Shown one piece after another: positions 33,832 through 42,595 of a stretch of 64,000 nt of DNA. A program made the position numbers and the translations under genes. The stretch comes from Arthrobacter horti. GTDB taxonomy: Bacteria > Actinomycetota > Actinomycetes > Actinomycetales > Micrococcaceae. Where the stretch lies: assembly GCF_030731045.1 (NCBI RefSeq), contig NZ_JAVALS010000010.1:1-64000 (forward strand). The letters are read 5' to 3'. The notes under the pieces were generated by a model. The model saw only the letters and a list, made by a program, of their open reading frames with translations, was not told where the DNA came from and ran no database searches. Every line of letters starts with the position of its first letter. Within the stretch, counting starts at the first letter, position 1.

Positions 33832-34338
33832 TTAACGCTTCGAGTACTGGGGCGCGCGACGGGCCTTCTTGAGACCGGCCTTCTTACGCTCGATGACGCG
33901 GGCGTCACGAGTCAGGAAGCCGGCCTTCTTCAGGGTCGGGCGGTTGTTCTCAACATCGATCTCGTTCAGGGAACGGGCGATGCCCAGGCGCAGCGCACCG
34001 GCCTGGCCGGAGGGGCCACCGCCGTGGATGCGGGCGATCACGTCGTAGGCGCCCTCGAGCTCGAGGATGCGGAACGGCTCGTTGACTTCCTGCTGGTGCA
34101 GCTTGTTCGGGAAGTAGTTGTCCAGCTCGCGACCGTTGATGGTCCACTTGCCGGTGCCCGGAACCAGACGGACGCGGGCGATTGCTTCCTTACGACGACC
34201 AACGCCGGAGCCGGGGACCGTCAGGGCCGGGCGCTCCTTCTGCTCGGAAACCTGCGCCGGGGCGCTCTCCGAGGTGTAGCTGGTCAGGTTCTCCTCGGCC
34301 ACGACGGCCTCGGTGGTCAGTTCTTCGTTCTGAGCCAC
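33832..34338 (-). CDS. rpsI: 30S ribosomal protein S9
   Basis: 168 residues. The conserved S9 core ([21 protein letters not shown] to the end) begins near residue 46. The preceding 45 residues form an acidic, low-complexity extension, common in actinobacteria. The C-terminus [12 protein letters not shown] reaches the ribosomal P site. The start is GTG at 34336-34338. It follows rplM by 37 nt, the universal L13-S9 pair. Confidence 0.96.
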   Translation of the reverse strand: MAQNEELTTEAVVAEENLTSYTSESAPAQVSEQKERPALTVPGSGVGRRKEAIARVRLVPGTGKWTINGRELDNYFPNKLHQQEVNEPFRILELEGAYDVIARIHGGGPSGQAGALRLGIARSLNEIDVENNRPTLKKAGFLTRDARVIERKKAGLKKARRAPQYSKR

Positions 34339-34375
34339 GATTCTCCTTGAAAAATAAGTTGGGTGGTGGCCAGGA

Positions 34376-34819
34376 CTACTGGGCGACCTGGGTGATTTCG
34401 AAAGACTTCGGCTGCTGAGCGGCGTGCGGGTGCTCGGCACCGCGGTACACCTTCAGCTTGGTCAGCTGCTGGGCAGCCAGGGAGTTCTTCGGCAGCATGC
34501 CCTTGACGGCCTTCTGCACGGCGAGAACCGGGTTCTTCTCGAGCAGCTCGGCGTAGTTGACGCTCTTGAGGCCGCCCGGGTAACCGGAGTGGCGGTAAGC
34601 GCGCTTCTGCTCGAGCTTGGCGCCGGTCAGGGCGACCTTCTCAGCGTTGATGATGATGACGAAGTCGCCCATGTCCATGTGAGCGGCGAAGGTCGGCTTG
34701 TGCTTGCCGCGCAGCAGGTTGGCGGTGTGGCTGGCAAGACGGCCCAGGACAACGTCGGTGGCGTCAATGACGTGCCACTGGCGATCCACGTCGCCGGGCT
34801 TCGGGGTGTACGTACGCAC
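34376..34819 (-). CDS. rplM: 50S ribosomal protein L13
   Basis: 147 residues, full length, starting [20 protein letters not shown] from GTG at 34817-34819, then [33 protein letters not shown] and [19 protein letters not shown]. The frame opens 14 codons upstream, but the conserved start fits the GTG. About 250 bp upstream to truA contain an AT-rich stretch near 35025-35045 (minus strand) that probably carries the promoter. Confidence 0.97.
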   Translation of the reverse strand: MRTYTPKPGDVDRQWHVIDATDVVLGRLASHTANLLRGKHKPTFAAHMDMGDFVIIINAEKVALTGAKLEQKRAYRHSGYPGGLKSVNYAELLEKNPVLAVQKAVKGMLPKNSLAAQQLTKLKVYRGAEHPHAAQQPKSFEITQVAQ

Positions 34820-35071
34820 GGTGTATGCCTCGTTCTTGTTCTGGCGTTCAAAGTAGTTCAACGGGTGTGAGAGCCCGTCGAGGTTTCCTGTGCGACCGGA
34901 TACGAGAGGTGAGGGCTCTTGCCAACCAGTGAGACCCTAAGCTCGATAGCCCGCCCGGACATGCGATCCATGCAACAGAATCATCCAGGCGGCACCCATC
35001 ATCGAGGGGGCACACGCACAACGACTTAAAACTTTATCGTTAATCGCTCCGGCCCGCAAAAACGAGGGCGT

Positions 35072-35962
35072 TCAGTCCCTCAGGGCCCGGGTCTGCTCGG
35101 CCCGGGCCCTCAGCTGTGCGTCATCCGGATAGGCCACGTACTCGAACACCAAAGGGTGCGCCGGGGCCAGGACGGACCGCGCGTCGCGCTGTTTCTCCAG
35201 GAGCCGTTCCCACAGCCACGGCGGCGGTTCCATCCCCTCCCCCACCCGCAGGGTGGCGCCGATCAGCGCCCGCACCATGTTGTGGCAGAAGGCGTCCGCC
35301 TGCACATGTGCCGTGATGATGCCGTCGGCTCCGCGGTCGAAGTCGAACCGCTGCAGTTCACGGACTGTGGTGGCCCCTTCGCGGGGCTTGCAGTACGAGC
35401 GGAAGTCGTTCAGACCCAGCAGCAGCGCCGCGCCGCGGTTCATCGCCTCCACGTCCAGCGGCTTCTTGTGCCACAGCGTGAGCGAGCGGCCCAGCGGATC
35501 GTGCAGCCGCGCGTCGTCGGCGATGCGGTAGCTGTAACGGCGCCACAGGGCGCTGAAGCGGGCGTCGAAGCCCTCCGCGGCCACCTGGACGTCCCGCACG
35601 ACGACGGCGCCGCCGTCGTCCCCCAGAACCCTCGCCAGGGCGCCGCTGAGCCTGCGCTGCAGCACGCTGGGCGCGTCGGCCGCGGATCCGCGGCCCAGCT
35701 TCGCCCATTCGTCCGGTGTGCTGTCCCAATGGACCACCTGGCCGCGGGCGTGCACGCCGGCGTCGGTGCGGCCGGCCACGGTCAGACGGACGGGGCGCCG
35801 GGCGATCAGCTCCAGCGCCTCCTCCAGGACTCCCTGGACGGTCCGCAGGCCCGGCTGAACGGCCCAGCCGCGGAACGGGCCGCCGTCGTAGGCCAGTGAC
35901 ATCCGGATACGCAGAAACCCGCCGTCACCGATGGGGGTGACGACGGGTTCCTGAGAGCGCAT
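35072..35962 (-). CDS. truA: tRNA pseudouridine(38-40) synthase
   Basis: 296 residues. TruA isomerises uridines 38-40 in the anticodon arm. The catalytic Asp is in AGRTDAGVHARGQVVHW; SLAYDGGPFRGWAVQPG is the N-terminal strand and FCHNMVRALIGATLRVG the C-terminal signature. ATG at 35962 is used. It follows rplQ by 44 nt, the usual actinobacterial order. Confidence 0.95.
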   Translation of the reverse strand: MRSQEPVVTPIGDGGFLRIRMSLAYDGGPFRGWAVQPGLRTVQGVLEEALELIARRPVRLTVAGRTDAGVHARGQVVHWDSTPDEWAKLGRGSAADAPSVLQRRLSGALARVLGDDGGAVVVRDVQVAAEGFDARFSALWRRYSYRIADDARLHDPLGRSLTLWHKKPLDVEAMNRGAALLLGLNDFRSYCKPREGATTVRELQRFDFDRGADGIITAHVQADAFCHNMVRALIGATLRVGEGMEPPPWLWERLLEKQRDARSVLAPAHPLVFEYVAYPDDAQLRARAEQTRALRD

Positions 35963-36006
35963 GGGCCCGATTCTACCGGGCCTTGCGAACCAGAGGGAAA
36001 AGGGCC

Positions 36007-36543
36007 TTACTCGGCCGTCTTCTCCTCGGTCTCCTCGGCAGCAGCCTCGGCGGCGGGAGCCTCAACGGTCTCCTCGACGACCTCGGCGGTCTCCTCGGCC
36101 GGAGCCTCAACGGCGGCTTCCTCAACGGGAGCAGCCTTCTCGGCGGCCTTGGTGGCCTCGGCCACGACGGCCTGCTTGGCGGAGAGCGGCTCGAGCACGA
36201 GCTCGATCACGGCCATGGGGGCGTTGTCGCCCTTGCGGTTGCCGATCTTGGTGATGCGGGTGTAGCCGCCGGGACGGTTCTCCACCTGCTTGGCGATGTC
36301 GGTGAACAGCTCGTGGACGATGCCCTTGTCGCTGATCAGGCCGAGCACGCGGCGGCGGGAAGCCAGGTCGCCACGCTTGGCGAAGGTGACCAGACGCTCG
36401 GCGTACGGCTTCAGGCGCTTGGCCTTGGTGACCGTGGTGGTGATGCGCTTGTGCTCGAAGAGCTGGGAGGCCAGGTTCGCGAGCAGCAGGCGCTCGTGAG
36501 CCGGGCCGCCGCCCAGGCGCGGACCCTTGGAGGGGGTAGGCAT
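36007..36543 (-). CDS. rplQ: 50S ribosomal protein L17
   Basis: 178 residues; the globular L17 ends near residue 120 ([55 protein letters not shown]). The last ~55 residues are an Ala/Glu/Val tail with repeated AAEE and EAPAEE blocks, typical of actinobacteria and presumably disordered. It lies 68 nt after rpoA. Confidence 0.96.
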   Translation of the reverse strand: MPTPSKGPRLGGGPAHERLLLANLASQLFEHKRITTTVTKAKRLKPYAERLVTFAKRGDLASRRRVLGLISDKGIVHELFTDIAKQVENRPGGYTRITKIGNRKGDNAPMAVIELVLEPLSAKQAVVAEATKAAEKAAPVEEAAVEAPAEETAEVVEETVEAPAAEAAAEETEEKTAE

Positions 36544-36611
36544 AGTTCTATCTCCTAGATGGGTGGTCTTCCCGGTCCGTCAACGGGCCGGATCGACCGA
36601 AATCTGCTTTA

Positions 36612-37622
36612 TCAGGCTTCTTCGTCGCTGAAGGTGACGTCATCCTCGTCGACCGCGGCCGCACGGGCAGCCAGGTCGAAGCCGGGAGGCGAATCCTTCA
36701 GGGAGAGGCCCAGTTCAACAAGCTTGGCCTTGACCTCATCGATGGACTTCGCACCGAAGTTGCGGATGTCCATCAGATCGGCCTCGGAACGCGCCACGAG
36801 TTCGCCCACGGTGTGGATGCCCTCGCGCTTGAGGCAGTTGTAGGAACGGACGGTGAGGTCCAGTTCCTCGATGGCCAGTGCCATGTCGGCCGCCAGGGCG
36901 GCGTCCGTGGGCGACGGGCCGATTTCGATGCCCTCAGCGGCAACGTTGAGCTCGCGGGCCAGACCGAACAGCTCCACCAGCGTGGTGCCGGCGGAAGCGA
37001 CCGCATCGCGCGGGGCGATGGACTGCTTGGTCTCCACATCGACGACGAGCTTGTCGAAGTCGGTGCGCTGCTCGACACGGGTGGCCTCCACGCGGAAGGT
37101 CACCTTCATGACGGGCGAGTAGATGGAATCGACCGGGATACGGCCGATCTCAGCATCGCCTGCCTTGTTCTGAGCAGCGGAGACGTAGCCACGGCCACGC
37201 TCGATGGTCAGTTCGAGCTCGAACTTGCCCTTGGAGTTCAGGGTCGCGATGTGCAGATCCGGGTTGTGGAACTCCACACCCGCCGGCGGAGCGATGTCCG
37301 CGGCGGTGACGACTCCGGGGCCCTGCTTGCGCAGGTACGCGACGACCGGCTCATCGTGCTCGGAGGACACGGACAGGTTCTTGATGTTCAGGATGATCTC
37401 AGTGACATCCTCCTTCACACCGGGAACCGTGGTGAACTCGTGCAGCACGCCGTCGATCCGGATGCTGGTGACAGCAGCGCCGGGGATCGAGGAGAGCAGG
37501 GTGCGACGCAGGGAGTTGCCGAGGGTGTAACCGAAGCCCGGCTCCAGCGGCTCGATGACGAACCGGGAGCGGTTTTCGGAAACTACCTCTTCAGTGAGGG
37601 TGGGGCGCTGTGCAATGAGCAC
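36612..37622 (-). CDS. rpoA: RNA polymerase alpha subunit
   Basis: 336 residues, starting GTG ([13 protein letters not shown]). The N-terminal assembly domain runs to about 225 ([25 protein letters not shown]). A short linker is followed by the C-terminal DNA/activator-binding domain (near 245-310, with [13 protein letters not shown] and [15 protein letters not shown]). An acidic tail ends [11 protein letters not shown]. In most bacteria rpsD precedes rpoA; here the gene upstream is rpsK. Confidence 0.98.
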   Translation of the reverse strand: MLIAQRPTLTEEVVSENRSRFVIEPLEPGFGYTLGNSLRRTLLSSIPGAAVTSIRIDGVLHEFTTVPGVKEDVTEIILNIKNLSVSSEHDEPVVAYLRKQGPGVVTAADIAPPAGVEFHNPDLHIATLNSKGKFELELTIERGRGYVSAAQNKAGDAEIGRIPVDSIYSPVMKVTFRVEATRVEQRTDFDKLVVDVETKQSIAPRDAVASAGTTLVELFGLARELNVAAEGIEIGPSPTDAALAADMALAIEELDLTVRSYNCLKREGIHTVGELVARSEADLMDIRNFGAKSIDEVKAKLVELGLSLKDSPPGFDLAARAAAVDEDDVTFSDEEA

Positions 37623-37684
37623 TTAGGTTTCCTTTCAGCGAGCATCCGCTATATGACGCAACACAGGTAGTGGAAATCGACGTC

Positions 37685-37739
37685 GTTCCGCCGCCGCGCC
37701 GCCGGCCCCTCCACGAGGGGCGCGACGACGCGGCGGAAC
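37685..37739 (-). promoter_or_regulatory. Long imperfect hairpin between rpsK and rpoA
   Basis: GTTCCGCCGC at one end pairs with GCGGCGGAAC at the other, and GCCCCT pairs with AGGGGC near the loop. It fills most of the 125-bp gap where rpsD would stand. It could act as an attenuator or processing site before rpoA. Confidence 0.55.
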
Positions 37740-37747
37740 CAGCGCAA

Positions 37748-38149
37748 TCAGACGCGGCGGCGCTTCGGGGGACGGCAGCCGTTGTGGGCGCTCGGGGTCA
37801 CGTCCTGGATGGACCCGACCTCCAGGCCGGCGGCCTGCAGCGAACGGATGGCGGTCTCGCGGCCGGAGCCCGGACCCTTCACGAACACGTCGACCTTCTT
37901 CAGGCCGTGCTCCTGAGCGCGCTTCGCAGCGGTCTCGGCAGCCATCTGAGCGGCGTACGGGGTGGACTTACGGGAGCCCTTGAACCCGACCTCACCGGCG
38001 GAAGCCCAGGAGATCACAGCACCGGACGGGTCCGTGATGGACACGATGGTGTTGTTGAACGTGCTCTTGATGTGCGCCTGACCCAGCGCGATATTCTTCT
38101 TGTCCTTCTTACGCGGCTTGCGGACAGCGCCACGAGTCTTCGGGGGCAT
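37748..38149 (-). CDS. rpsK: 30S ribosomal protein S11
   Basis: 133 residues, full length: a basic start ([18 protein letters not shown]), then [32 protein letters not shown] and the C-terminal [22 protein letters not shown] end (here [18 protein letters not shown]). It follows rpsM by 52 nt. Confidence 0.97.
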   Translation of the reverse strand: MPPKTRGAVRKPRKKDKKNIALGQAHIKSTFNNTIVSITDPSGAVISWASAGEVGFKGSRKSTPYAAQMAAETAAKRAQEHGLKKVDVFVKGPGSGRETAIRSLQAAGLEVGSIQDVTPSAHNGCRPPKRRRV

Positions 38150-38201
38150 TATCTACTCCTACAAAAGTTTTCAGTGAAACCCGCCGTGATCCCTACAGGG
38201 A

Positions 38202-38579
38202 TCAGCGACCGGCCTTCTTCTTGCCTGCGACGGTACGCTTCGGACCCTTACGGGTACGAGCGTTGGTCTTGGTGCGCTGACCGCGGACCGGAAGGCCGCG
38301 GCGGTGACGCAGACCTTCGTAGCTGCCGATCTCAACCTTGCGGCGGATGTCGGCGGCGACTTCGCGGCGAAGGTCACCCTCAACCTTGTAGTTGCCCTCG
38401 ATGAAGTCACGCAGCTGAACCAGCTCGGCGTCGGTCAGGTCCTTGACCCGGACGTCAGCGCTGATGCCGGTGGCAGCCAGAGTTTCCTTCGCACGGGTCT
38501 TGCCCACGCCGTAGATGTAAGTAAGCGCGATTTCCAACCGCTTTTCGCGGGGGATGTCAACGCCAGCGAGACGAGCCAT
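38202..38579 (-). CDS. rpsM: 30S ribosomal protein S13
   Basis: 125 residues starting [33 protein letters not shown] and the basic C-terminus [17 protein letters not shown] are diagnostic; the tail contacts the P-site tRNA. The ATG at 38577-38579 is internal to a longer frame, but it is the conserved start, with GGAGAAC upstream. Confidence 0.97.
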   Translation of the reverse strand: MARLAGVDIPREKRLEIALTYIYGVGKTRAKETLAATGISADVRVKDLTDAELVQLRDFIEGNYKVEGDLRREVAADIRRKVEIGSYEGLRHRRGLPVRGQRTKTNARTRKGPKRTVAGKKKAGR

Positions 38580-38758
38580 AGTGGCGGTTCTCCTTGTGTT
38601 GTCCGGAGGTCGTAGGCAGTACACCCGCACCGTTCGTGCGGCCCCAGCCTCCGGGCCGGGGGTCAGCTGTCCGGGCTCTGTACGTCCCAGCGCAGCTTGT
38701 GCTGCCTTTTTCAGTTACTTGCGTGGGCAAGCAGCCGTGGTTGATCCCTTGCGGGGAA

Positions 38759-38872
38759 TCAGCCCTGGCGCTGCTTGTGGCGCGGGTTCTCGCAGATCAC
38801 CATGACCCGGCCGTTACGGCGGATCACTTTGCACTTGTCGCAGATCTGCTTGACGCTCGGCTTGACCTTCAT
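38759..38872 (-). CDS. rpmJ: 50S ribosomal protein L36 (zinc-binding form)
   Basis: 37 residues, [20 protein letters not shown] onward, with C11, C14, C27 and H32 forming the zinc ribbon. This is the zinc-dependent paralogue; a zinc-free copy is often found elsewhere in actinobacterial genomes. Between infA and rpsM, 58 nt after infA. Confidence 0.95.
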   Translation of the reverse strand: MKVKPSVKQICDKCKVIRRNGRVMVICENPRHKQRQG

Positions 38873-38930
38873 GGCGTTCCTTTGCGTGTTTGCAGGGACT
38901 CCCACCACGGCAGACCGCGGTGGAGGCTTT

Positions 38931-39152
38931 TTACTTGTAGCGGTAGACGATACGACCCCGGGTGAGGTCATACGGGCTCAGCTCCACCACCACGCGGTCC
39001 TCCGGGAGGATCCTGATGTAGTGCTGGCGCATCTTTCCAGAGATGTGTGCCAAGACGATGTGCTTGTTCGTCAGCTCAACGCGGAACATCGCGTTGGGCA
39101 GCGCTTCAGTCACGACGCCTTCGATCTCAATGACCCCGTCCTTCTTGGCCAT
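38931..39152 (-). CDS. infA: Translation initiation factor IF-1
   Basis: 73 residues with the S1/OB fold: [40 protein letters not shown] and [22 protein letters not shown] in sequence. Complete. It heads the infA-rpmJ-rpsM-rpsK-rpoA-rplQ-truA unit; a stable hairpin lies in its leader. Confidence 0.98.
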   Translation of the reverse strand: MAKKDGVIEIEGVVTEALPNAMFRVELTNKHIVLAHISGKMRQHYIRILPEDRVVVELSPYDLTRGRIVYRYK

Positions 39153-39213
39153 ATCCTCCGCTAACTGTTGGTGCCGCACGGCACGGATGCGCCGGGCGGG
39201 CAATGGGTGTTGT

Positions 39214-39235
39214 CCTGTGGGGAGACCCCCACAGG
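39214..39235 (-). promoter_or_regulatory. Hairpin in the infA leader
   Basis: CCTGTGGGG and CCCCACAGG around a 4-nt loop, about 60 nt before the infA start. A TATGAT box on the minus strand near 39371-39376 may be the promoter. A regulatory role is only inferred from position. Confidence 0.45.
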
Positions 39236-39390
39236 CTGTCGATTCCCCGCCGCGCCGCACCTGAGCACCGCGTCCCGGACGAACCGGAACCCGCTGGAGA
39301 GAGGGCATGACGGAACAGACAACCAACCAACAACTGTACGGCATGATGGGCCGGATGTTAAATCGGACCATCATAGCGGGCCTGGGCCGA

Positions 39391-40470
39391 TCACGCACCC
39401 CAGGCCGGAAAGGCGCCCGCCGGCGTCGTCATCCCGGCAGCCTGCTCCACCCCGTCCAGGATCGCCAGCCGCACGGCCTCGGCCGCCGCACTCTGCAGGG
39501 CGATCAGGAACGCGGTCCTCTCCTGAGGCGGCAATGAGGTCCAGCCGGTCTCCACCCCCGTGGACAGCGCGAACACCGTGTCCCCGTCGGCCAGCGTGTG
39601 GCTCGGGTTCAGCGCCCGCGCGAGCCCGGCGTGAGCCGCCGTGGCGGTGCGGCGGCACTGGGCCACCTCCAAGGCGGCGTTCGTCACGACGACGGCGAGC
39701 GTGGTGTTCAGTTGGTGACCCTCGCCGGCCTCCGGCGAGTCGGACGCAATCCTCCGCGTGCTCGCTCGTCCCTCGCTTAGACGCACGCTTCCGGATTCCT
39801 TCCGGCTCGCCGATGCGGGCGCGTCACCTTGAACGGGACCCGCCCCGGTCGGGGTGACAAGTGAACGCGGAGAAAGAGTGCCCGAGGCCGCTTCGAGTCC
39901 CAGGGGGGATCCGAGCGCATTGACCACGGCGAGCGCTCCGACGATGACGCCGTCGTCGAGGTGGATCGCCGAGGTGCCGAGGCCTCCCTTGAAGCGGCCC
40001 TGAGCGATCAGGGCGCCGGTGCCCGCGCCGACGGCGCCGCGCTCGACGTCGTGCCCGTCCTCCCGCGCACCGGCGTCGGCCGCCGCCTGGTGGCCCATGG
40101 CCGCATCCGGGCGGGCGGTGAAGTCGCCGCCGCGGCCCAGGTCGAAGATCGCCGCCGCCGGGACGATCGGCACCACGCCGCCCTGGACCGGGAAGCCTCT
40201 CCCCTGCTCCTCGCACCAGAGCTGCGCCCCATGCGCCGAGACCAGGCCATAGGCGCTCCCACCCGTCAGGACCACCGCGTCCACCGTCGACACGAGTGTG
40301 CTCGGATCCAGGGCGTCTGTCTCATGAGTACCAGGTCCGCCGCCGCGCACATCCACGGACCCCACGGTCCCAGGCGGCGGCAGCACCACCGTGACCCCGC
40401 TGAGCCAGCCGTCGCCGATCCGCTCCGCACGCCCCACCCGCACACCGGGCACTTCCGTGATCCGTCCCAT
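39391..40470 (-). CDS. P1-family (DmpA/NylC-like) N-terminal nucleophile peptidase
   Basis: 359 residues. This family self-cleaves before a Thr or Ser that becomes the catalytic nucleophile; known members are beta-peptidyl aminopeptidases and nylon oligomer hydrolases. The likely cleavage is N255/T256 in [43 protein letters not shown] and [11 protein letters not shown] supply the expected Tyr, Lys, Asn and Asp residues. Residues 220-246, just before the cut, are an odd Arg/Ser-rich stretch coded by a palindromic insertion. ATG at 40470 begins [12 protein letters not shown], the conserved N-terminus. Physiological substrate unknown. Confidence 0.88.
   Translation of the reverse strand: MGRITEVPGVRVGRAERIGDGWLSGVTVVLPPPGTVGSVDVRGGGPGTHETDALDPSTLVSTVDAVVLTGGSAYGLVSAHGAQLWCEEQGRGFPVQGGVVPIVPAAAIFDLGRGGDFTARPDAAMGHQAAADAGAREDGHDVERGAVGAGTGALIAQGRFKGGLGTSAIHLDDGVIVGALAVVNALGSPLGLEAASGTLSPRSLVTPTGAGPVQGDAPASASRKESGSVRLSEGRASTRRIASDSPEAGEGHQLNTTLAVVVTNAALEVAQCRRTATAAHAGLARALNPSHTLADGDTVFALSTGVETGWTSLPPQERTAFLIALQSAAAEAVRLAILDGVEQAAGMTTPAGAFPAWGA
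39734..39811. repeat. Palindromic insertion inside the P1 peptidase gene
   Basis: A 78-bp element (26 codons) with 19-bp ends, GGCGAGTCGGACGCAATCC and GGATTCCTTCCGGCTCGCC, that match at 16 of 19 positions as inverted repeats. GCGTGC and GCACGC pair further in. It encodes [16 protein letters not shown] and following residues. Its ends differ from those of the nnr palindrome. Confidence 0.7.
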
Positions 40471-40678
40471 GACGCCATTGTCCACCCCGCGGCAAACGGT
40501 AGGCCGCCCTCGTTTCTGAACATGGAGTGGGCGGCCGGTGTCCACATGGTGAACAAGCCTTGAAGGCTCCCGGAACTCTGCTCCGGAAGCCCCGATTCCG
40601 GGTTTCCGGACGTCGTTCCTGTGGTGGAGTGAACTCGGCCCACGCTTTCCTCGTGGCCAGAAGGACCTGATTTCCCTC

Positions 40679-41656
40679 ATGACTCACACCGACATCTCCC
40701 GGCGCACGGCGCCCCCGGTGACCGAGCCGCCCCGAGCCTCCGTCACCGCCCCGGAAAGGCGATCCGCCCGCCGTGGCTGGAGCCCGCGCCGGCGTCGCGA
40801 CTTCCTGATCTTCCTCGCCTTCGCAGCCCCCAACCTGCTGCTGATCGCGGTGTTCACCTACCTGCCGCTGCTCAACAACATCTACTACTCCACCCTGGAC
40901 TGGACGCTCGGCTCCCCCGACGCCGCCGTGGTGGGGCTCGGCAACTACGTCACCTTCTTCACCAGTGACGACGCCCCGCGTGTGCTCGGCACCACCGCCG
41001 TGTTCATGCTGTTCACCGTGGGCGGTTCCATGGCTCTCGGCCTCCTCGTGGCCCTGGCCCTGAACACCAAGGCCCGCGGCACCACCTTCGCCCGCGCCGC
41101 CGTCTTCGCCCCCTACGTCCTGTCCGGCGTGGGCGTGGGCCTGGTCTGGCTGTTCATCTTCGACCCCGGCTACGGCGTCCTGTCCTGGATCTTCCGCAGT
41201 TTCGGCGCCAAGAGCCCGGAGTGGATCAACGACCCGCAGCTGGCGCTGGTCATGGTGATCGTGGTCTACGTCTGGAAGAACCTGGGCTACTGCGCCGTGG
41301 TGTTCCTGGCCGGCCTGCAGTCCCTGCCCACCGAGGTCATGGAGGCCGCGTCCCTGGACGGCGCCAACGGCGTCCGGCGCTTCCTCAGCATCTCCCTGCC
41401 GCTGCTGTCCCCCACCACCTTCTTCCTGCTCATCACCACCATGCTGAGCTCCTTGCAGGCGTTCGACCTGATCCGCATCATGACACCCCTGGGCAACGGC
41501 ACCAGCACCCTCATCTACGAGGCGTACCTGCAGGCCTTCGGCGCCTACAACCGTGCCGGCTACTCCGCGGCCATCTCCGTGGTCCTGTTCGCCATTCTCC
41601 TGGTGGTCACGGTCCTCCAGCTGCGATTCGTTGAGAAGAAGGTGCACTACGCATGA
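40679..41656 (+). CDS. Carbohydrate ABC transporter permease (MalF/UgpA type)
   Basis: 325 residues. A polar 45-residue N-terminus is followed by six membrane helices and the EAA loop EAASLDGANGVRRFLSISLP that docks on the ATPase. It resembles UgpA/LacF-like CUT1 permeases. Its stop overlaps the next permease (ATGA). The gene is divergent from the P1 peptidase, and the 208-bp gap holds the promoter, though no clear boxes were found. Confidence 0.9.
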   Translation: MTHTDISRRTAPPVTEPPRASVTAPERRSARRGWSPRRRRDFLIFLAFAAPNLLLIAVFTYLPLLNNIYYSTLDWTLGSPDAAVVGLGNYVTFFTSDDAPRVLGTTAVFMLFTVGGSMALGLLVALALNTKARGTTFARAAVFAPYVLSGVGVGLVWLFIFDPGYGVLSWIFRSFGAKSPEWINDPQLALVMVIVVYVWKNLGYCAVVFLAGLQSLPTEVMEAASLDGANGVRRFLSISLPLLSPTTFFLLITTMLSSLQAFDLIRIMTPLGNGTSTLIYEAYLQAFGAYNRAGYSAAISVVLFAILLVVTVLQLRFVEKKVHYA

Positions 41657-42537
41657 GCACGGCCGTCACGCCCGCCCCGGTCGCCGCGCCGGACACCGCC
41701 TTCAGCCGGAAGAACCTCCTGGCCACGCTCAGCGCCGGATACGTCCCGCTGGTCCTGGCCACGCTGGTGGTGGTCCTGCCTCTGCTGTGGATGGTGCTGA
41801 ACTCCTTCAAGCAGCCCAGCGAGATCGTCACCACCCAGCTGCAGTTCCTGCCGCAGGCGCCCACCCTGGACAACTACCAGGCCGCCATGACCACGGTCCC
41901 GTTCGGCCGGTTCTTCGCCAACAGCCTGATCGTCACCGCGGTCGGCTCCACCGTGAAGGTCGTGCTGGCGATCCTCACCGCGTACGCGCTCGTGTTCGTG
42001 GACTTCCCGTTCAAGAACGTGGTCTTCGTACTCATCCTGGTGGCCCTCATGGTCCCTGCCCAGGTGTCCATCCTGCCGAACTACATCTTGATCGCGGGGA
42101 TGGGCGGGAAGAACACCCTCTGGGGCATCATCCTGCCCGGCCTCGGCACCGCCTTCGGCACCTTCCTGCTCCGCCAGCACTTCCTCACGCTCCCGAAATC
42201 CATCCTGGAAGCTGCGGAACTCGACGGCGCCGGGCACTGGCGCCGCCTGTGGCGAGTCGTCGCGCCCGTCTCACTCCCCTCGATCGCCACGGTGGCACTT
42301 GTCACCGTGGTGAGCGAATGGAACGACTACATCTGGCCGCTCATCATCACCGACAAACCGGAGAGCATGACGCTGCCCGTCGGCCTGACGCTGCTGCAGA
42401 ACACGGAGAGCAACGGCGCCGGCTGGGGCATCCTCATGGCCGGTTCCGTCCTGGTCATCCTGCCCATCCTGGTGGTCTTCGCCATGCTGCAGCGCTATAT
42501 CGTGGCCGGCCTGACCCAGGGCAGTGTCACGGGCTGA
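41653..42537 (+). CDS. Carbohydrate ABC transporter permease (MalG/UgpE type)
   Basis: 294 residues and six helices. The EAA loop is EAAELDGAGHWRRLWRVVAP; VIVTAVGSTVKVVLAILTAYALVF-type helices precede it (shown in part as LIVTAVGSTVKV). It is the partner of the preceding permease, coupled by a 4-nt overlap, and 58 nt upstream of the binding-protein gene. Confidence 0.9.
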   Translation: MSTAVTPAPVAAPDTAFSRKNLLATLSAGYVPLVLATLVVVLPLLWMVLNSFKQPSEIVTTQLQFLPQAPTLDNYQAAMTTVPFGRFFANSLIVTAVGSTVKVVLAILTAYALVFVDFPFKNVVFVLILVALMVPAQVSILPNYILIAGMGGKNTLWGIILPGLGTAFGTFLLRQHFLTLPKSILEAAELDGAGHWRRLWRVVAPVSLPSIATVALVTVVSEWNDYIWPLIITDKPESMTLPVGLTLLQNTESNGAGWGILMAGSVLVILPILVVFAMLQRYIVAGLTQGSVTG

Positions 42538-42595
42538 GCCCGGGCACCCCACTTCTCATTCCTCACGCACCCCTTGCACCACTGAAAGGTCCCTC

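Noticed and set aside
39307..39537. Small plus-strand frame starting in the infA leader
   Set aside because: Runs into the antisense of the peptidase gene, and the product looks like shadow sequence after about 25 residues.
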